Notes under the pieces: generated by a model
Database searches by the model: none
What the model was told of the DNA's origin: nothing
Seen by the model: only the letters and a program-made list of their open reading frames with translations
Assembly: GCA_030619435.1 (NCBI GenBank)
Contig: JAUXBI010000095.1
Location: forward strand, 1-6,879
Source: Syntrophaceae bacterium
GTDB lineage: Bacteria > Desulfobacterota > Syntrophia > Syntrophales > UBA2210
Length of the DNA: 6,879 nt
Direction of reading: 5' to 3'
Program-made: the position numbers and the translations under genes
Shown here: in pieces, positions 5,924 through 6,879 of the stretch
Layout of the letters: every line of letters starts with the position of its first letter
Numbering within the stretch: position 1 is the stretch's first letter

Positions 5924-6879
5924 ATGGGTGTGATTATGAAATGGATGATCAGTTGGATGACACAATTGGGACTTGAGGGTGAAATCGCGGCAGTCTGCGC
6001 GGATATCATTGTGGCCTTCGGCATACTCGCGCTTGCCGGTCTTGTTTATATTGTTGTAAGGTGGTTCGTCATGAAGGGTATCATTCGCCTGGTGAAGCGA
6101 ACCAGGACAGATTGGGACGATATCCTCTTCAGGGAAAGATTTTTCCAGCGTGCCTCGCATCTGGCACCTGCTCTGTTCATCTATTTCATCGCCCCCCTTG
6201 CCTTCGGCGGACACGAGTCTGCCGTGGAAGTGGCGCAATGCGTTGCCAGAGTATATATGCTGATTGCCGGTTTGCTGACGGCGGATTCACTGCTCGATAC
6301 GGTTGTGGTTGTCTGCCATTCCCGCAACCTTCCCTACAGATCATCTGTTCGCGGTTTTGTGCAGGCCGCAAAGATTGCCCTGTATATTTTTGTCGGTATC
6401 ATTATTCTTTCCATGATTGCCGGGAAATCACCGGCTTTTCTCATAGGCGGCATGGGCGCCATGACAGCAGTGCTGCTGTTGATTTTCAAGGACTCCATCC
6501 TGGGGTTTATCGCCGGAATTCAGATGTCTGCGAATAAGATGGTAAACATAGGCGACTGGATCGAGATGCCTAAATATGGCGCGGATGGTGACGTAATTGA
6601 TATCTCTCTGACAACGGTAAAGGTGCGGAACTGGGACAAGACGATTATCACTATCCCGACCTATGCCATGATCTCCGATTCCTTTAAGAACTGGCGCGGC
6701 ATGACTGAGTCGGGAGGACGGCGTATAAAACGAGCCCTCTTTATAGACATGACAAGTATCAAATTCTGTACGGAAGAGATGCTGGACAAGTTTTCCAGGT
6801 TTCAGTATATTGCGGGATATATCAACGCAAAGAGGGAAGAACTGGCCAGATATAATACTGAAAATCGGGTGGACGATGC
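5924..6879 (+). CDS. ybdG: YbdG-type mechanosensitive channel of the MscS family (3' end outside window)
   Basis: An inner-membrane channel of the MscS superfamily that opens under membrane tension to release solutes after osmotic downshock. 318 residues are visible and the frame is still open at the right edge; E. coli YbdG has about 415, so roughly 100 C-terminal residues are missing. Hydrophobic segments lie near 21-49, 78-94, 107-131 and 149-166, and the pore-lining helix with its typical Gly/Ala pattern near 170-200 (LIGGMGAMTAV, then FKDSILGFIAGIQ). The following beta domain carries blocks typical of YbdG: GDWIEMPKYGADGDVIDI (210-227), TTVKVRNWD (230-238), SDSFKNW (251-257) and GGRRIKR (264-270). 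These closely match what I recall of E. coli YbdG. Start choice is uncertain: ATG 5924 has the better ribosome site, while ATG 5936 gives 314 residues and the best N-terminal alignment. It lies 50 bases after polA with no terminator between, so shared transcription is plausible. Confidence 0.92.
   Translation, partial: MGVIMKWMISWMTQLGLEGEIAAVCADIIVAFGILALAGLVYIVVRWFVMKGIIRLVKRTRTDWDDILFRERFFQRASHLAPALFIYFIAPLAFGGHESAVEVAQCVARVYMLIAGLLTADSLLDTVVVVCHSRNLPYRSSVRGFVQAAKIALYIFVGIIILSMIAGKSPAFLIGGMGAMTAVLLLIFKDSILGFIAGIQMSANKMVNIGDWIEMPKYGADGDVIDISLTTVKVRNWDKTIITIPTYAMISDSFKNWRGMTESGGRRIKRALFIDMTSIKFCTEEMLDKFSRFQYIAGYINAKREELARYNTENRVDD

Noticed and set aside
6061..6537. A 158-codon open frame on the + strand inside the channel gene
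   Set aside because: It is in another frame from the YbdG-type protein, whose family motifs run right through this stretch; its arginine- and cysteine-rich translation is typical of an out-of-frame reading.

Overview
The window is a 6.9 kb piece of an ordinary-looking bacterial chromosome of intermediate GC content. The organism is probably Gram-negative. Two lipoproteins carry clean signal peptides and lipoboxes, one of them with a peptidoglycan-binding motif, and the last gene is a YbdG-type MscS channel, a family best known from Proteobacteria. The DNA polymerase I looks to me like versions from Deltaproteobacteria and related phyla (for example the AIRGLS and GFPTNAIYGFTNML stretches near its N-terminus). 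That is recall, not a search, so the lineage is tentative. I see no mobile element, CRISPR array, tRNA or rRNA.

Layout from left to right: the last 47 codons of an unrecognised gene (+, stop at 143-145); a 345-residue lipoprotein with a central peptidoglycan-binding repeat (+, 200-1237); a short convergent gap with a possible weak terminator; a 225-residue lipoprotein on the opposite strand (1303-1980) with a near-perfect sigma-70 promoter (2023-2051); a divergent gap holding a run of eight G; then three genes on the + strand: galE (2151-3167), polA (3192-5873) and a ybdG/mscM-type mechanosensitive channel (from 5924, running off the right edge).

The galE, polA and channel genes are separated by only 24 and 50 bases and have no visible terminator between them, so they may be co-transcribed although their jobs are unrelated: UDP-sugar interconversion, Okazaki-fragment processing and repair, and osmotic protection. 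The two lipoproteins converge on each other and share no clear sequence similarity. Both should sit in the cell envelope.

I found no convincing new multi-gene system. The points most worth a second look are a polymerase I whose proofreading site has lost two of its four metal-binding acidic residues while keeping the other two, a GalE with cysteine at the position that controls acceptance of N-acetylated sugars, and the unrecognised C-terminal domain of the peptidoglycan-binding lipoprotein.
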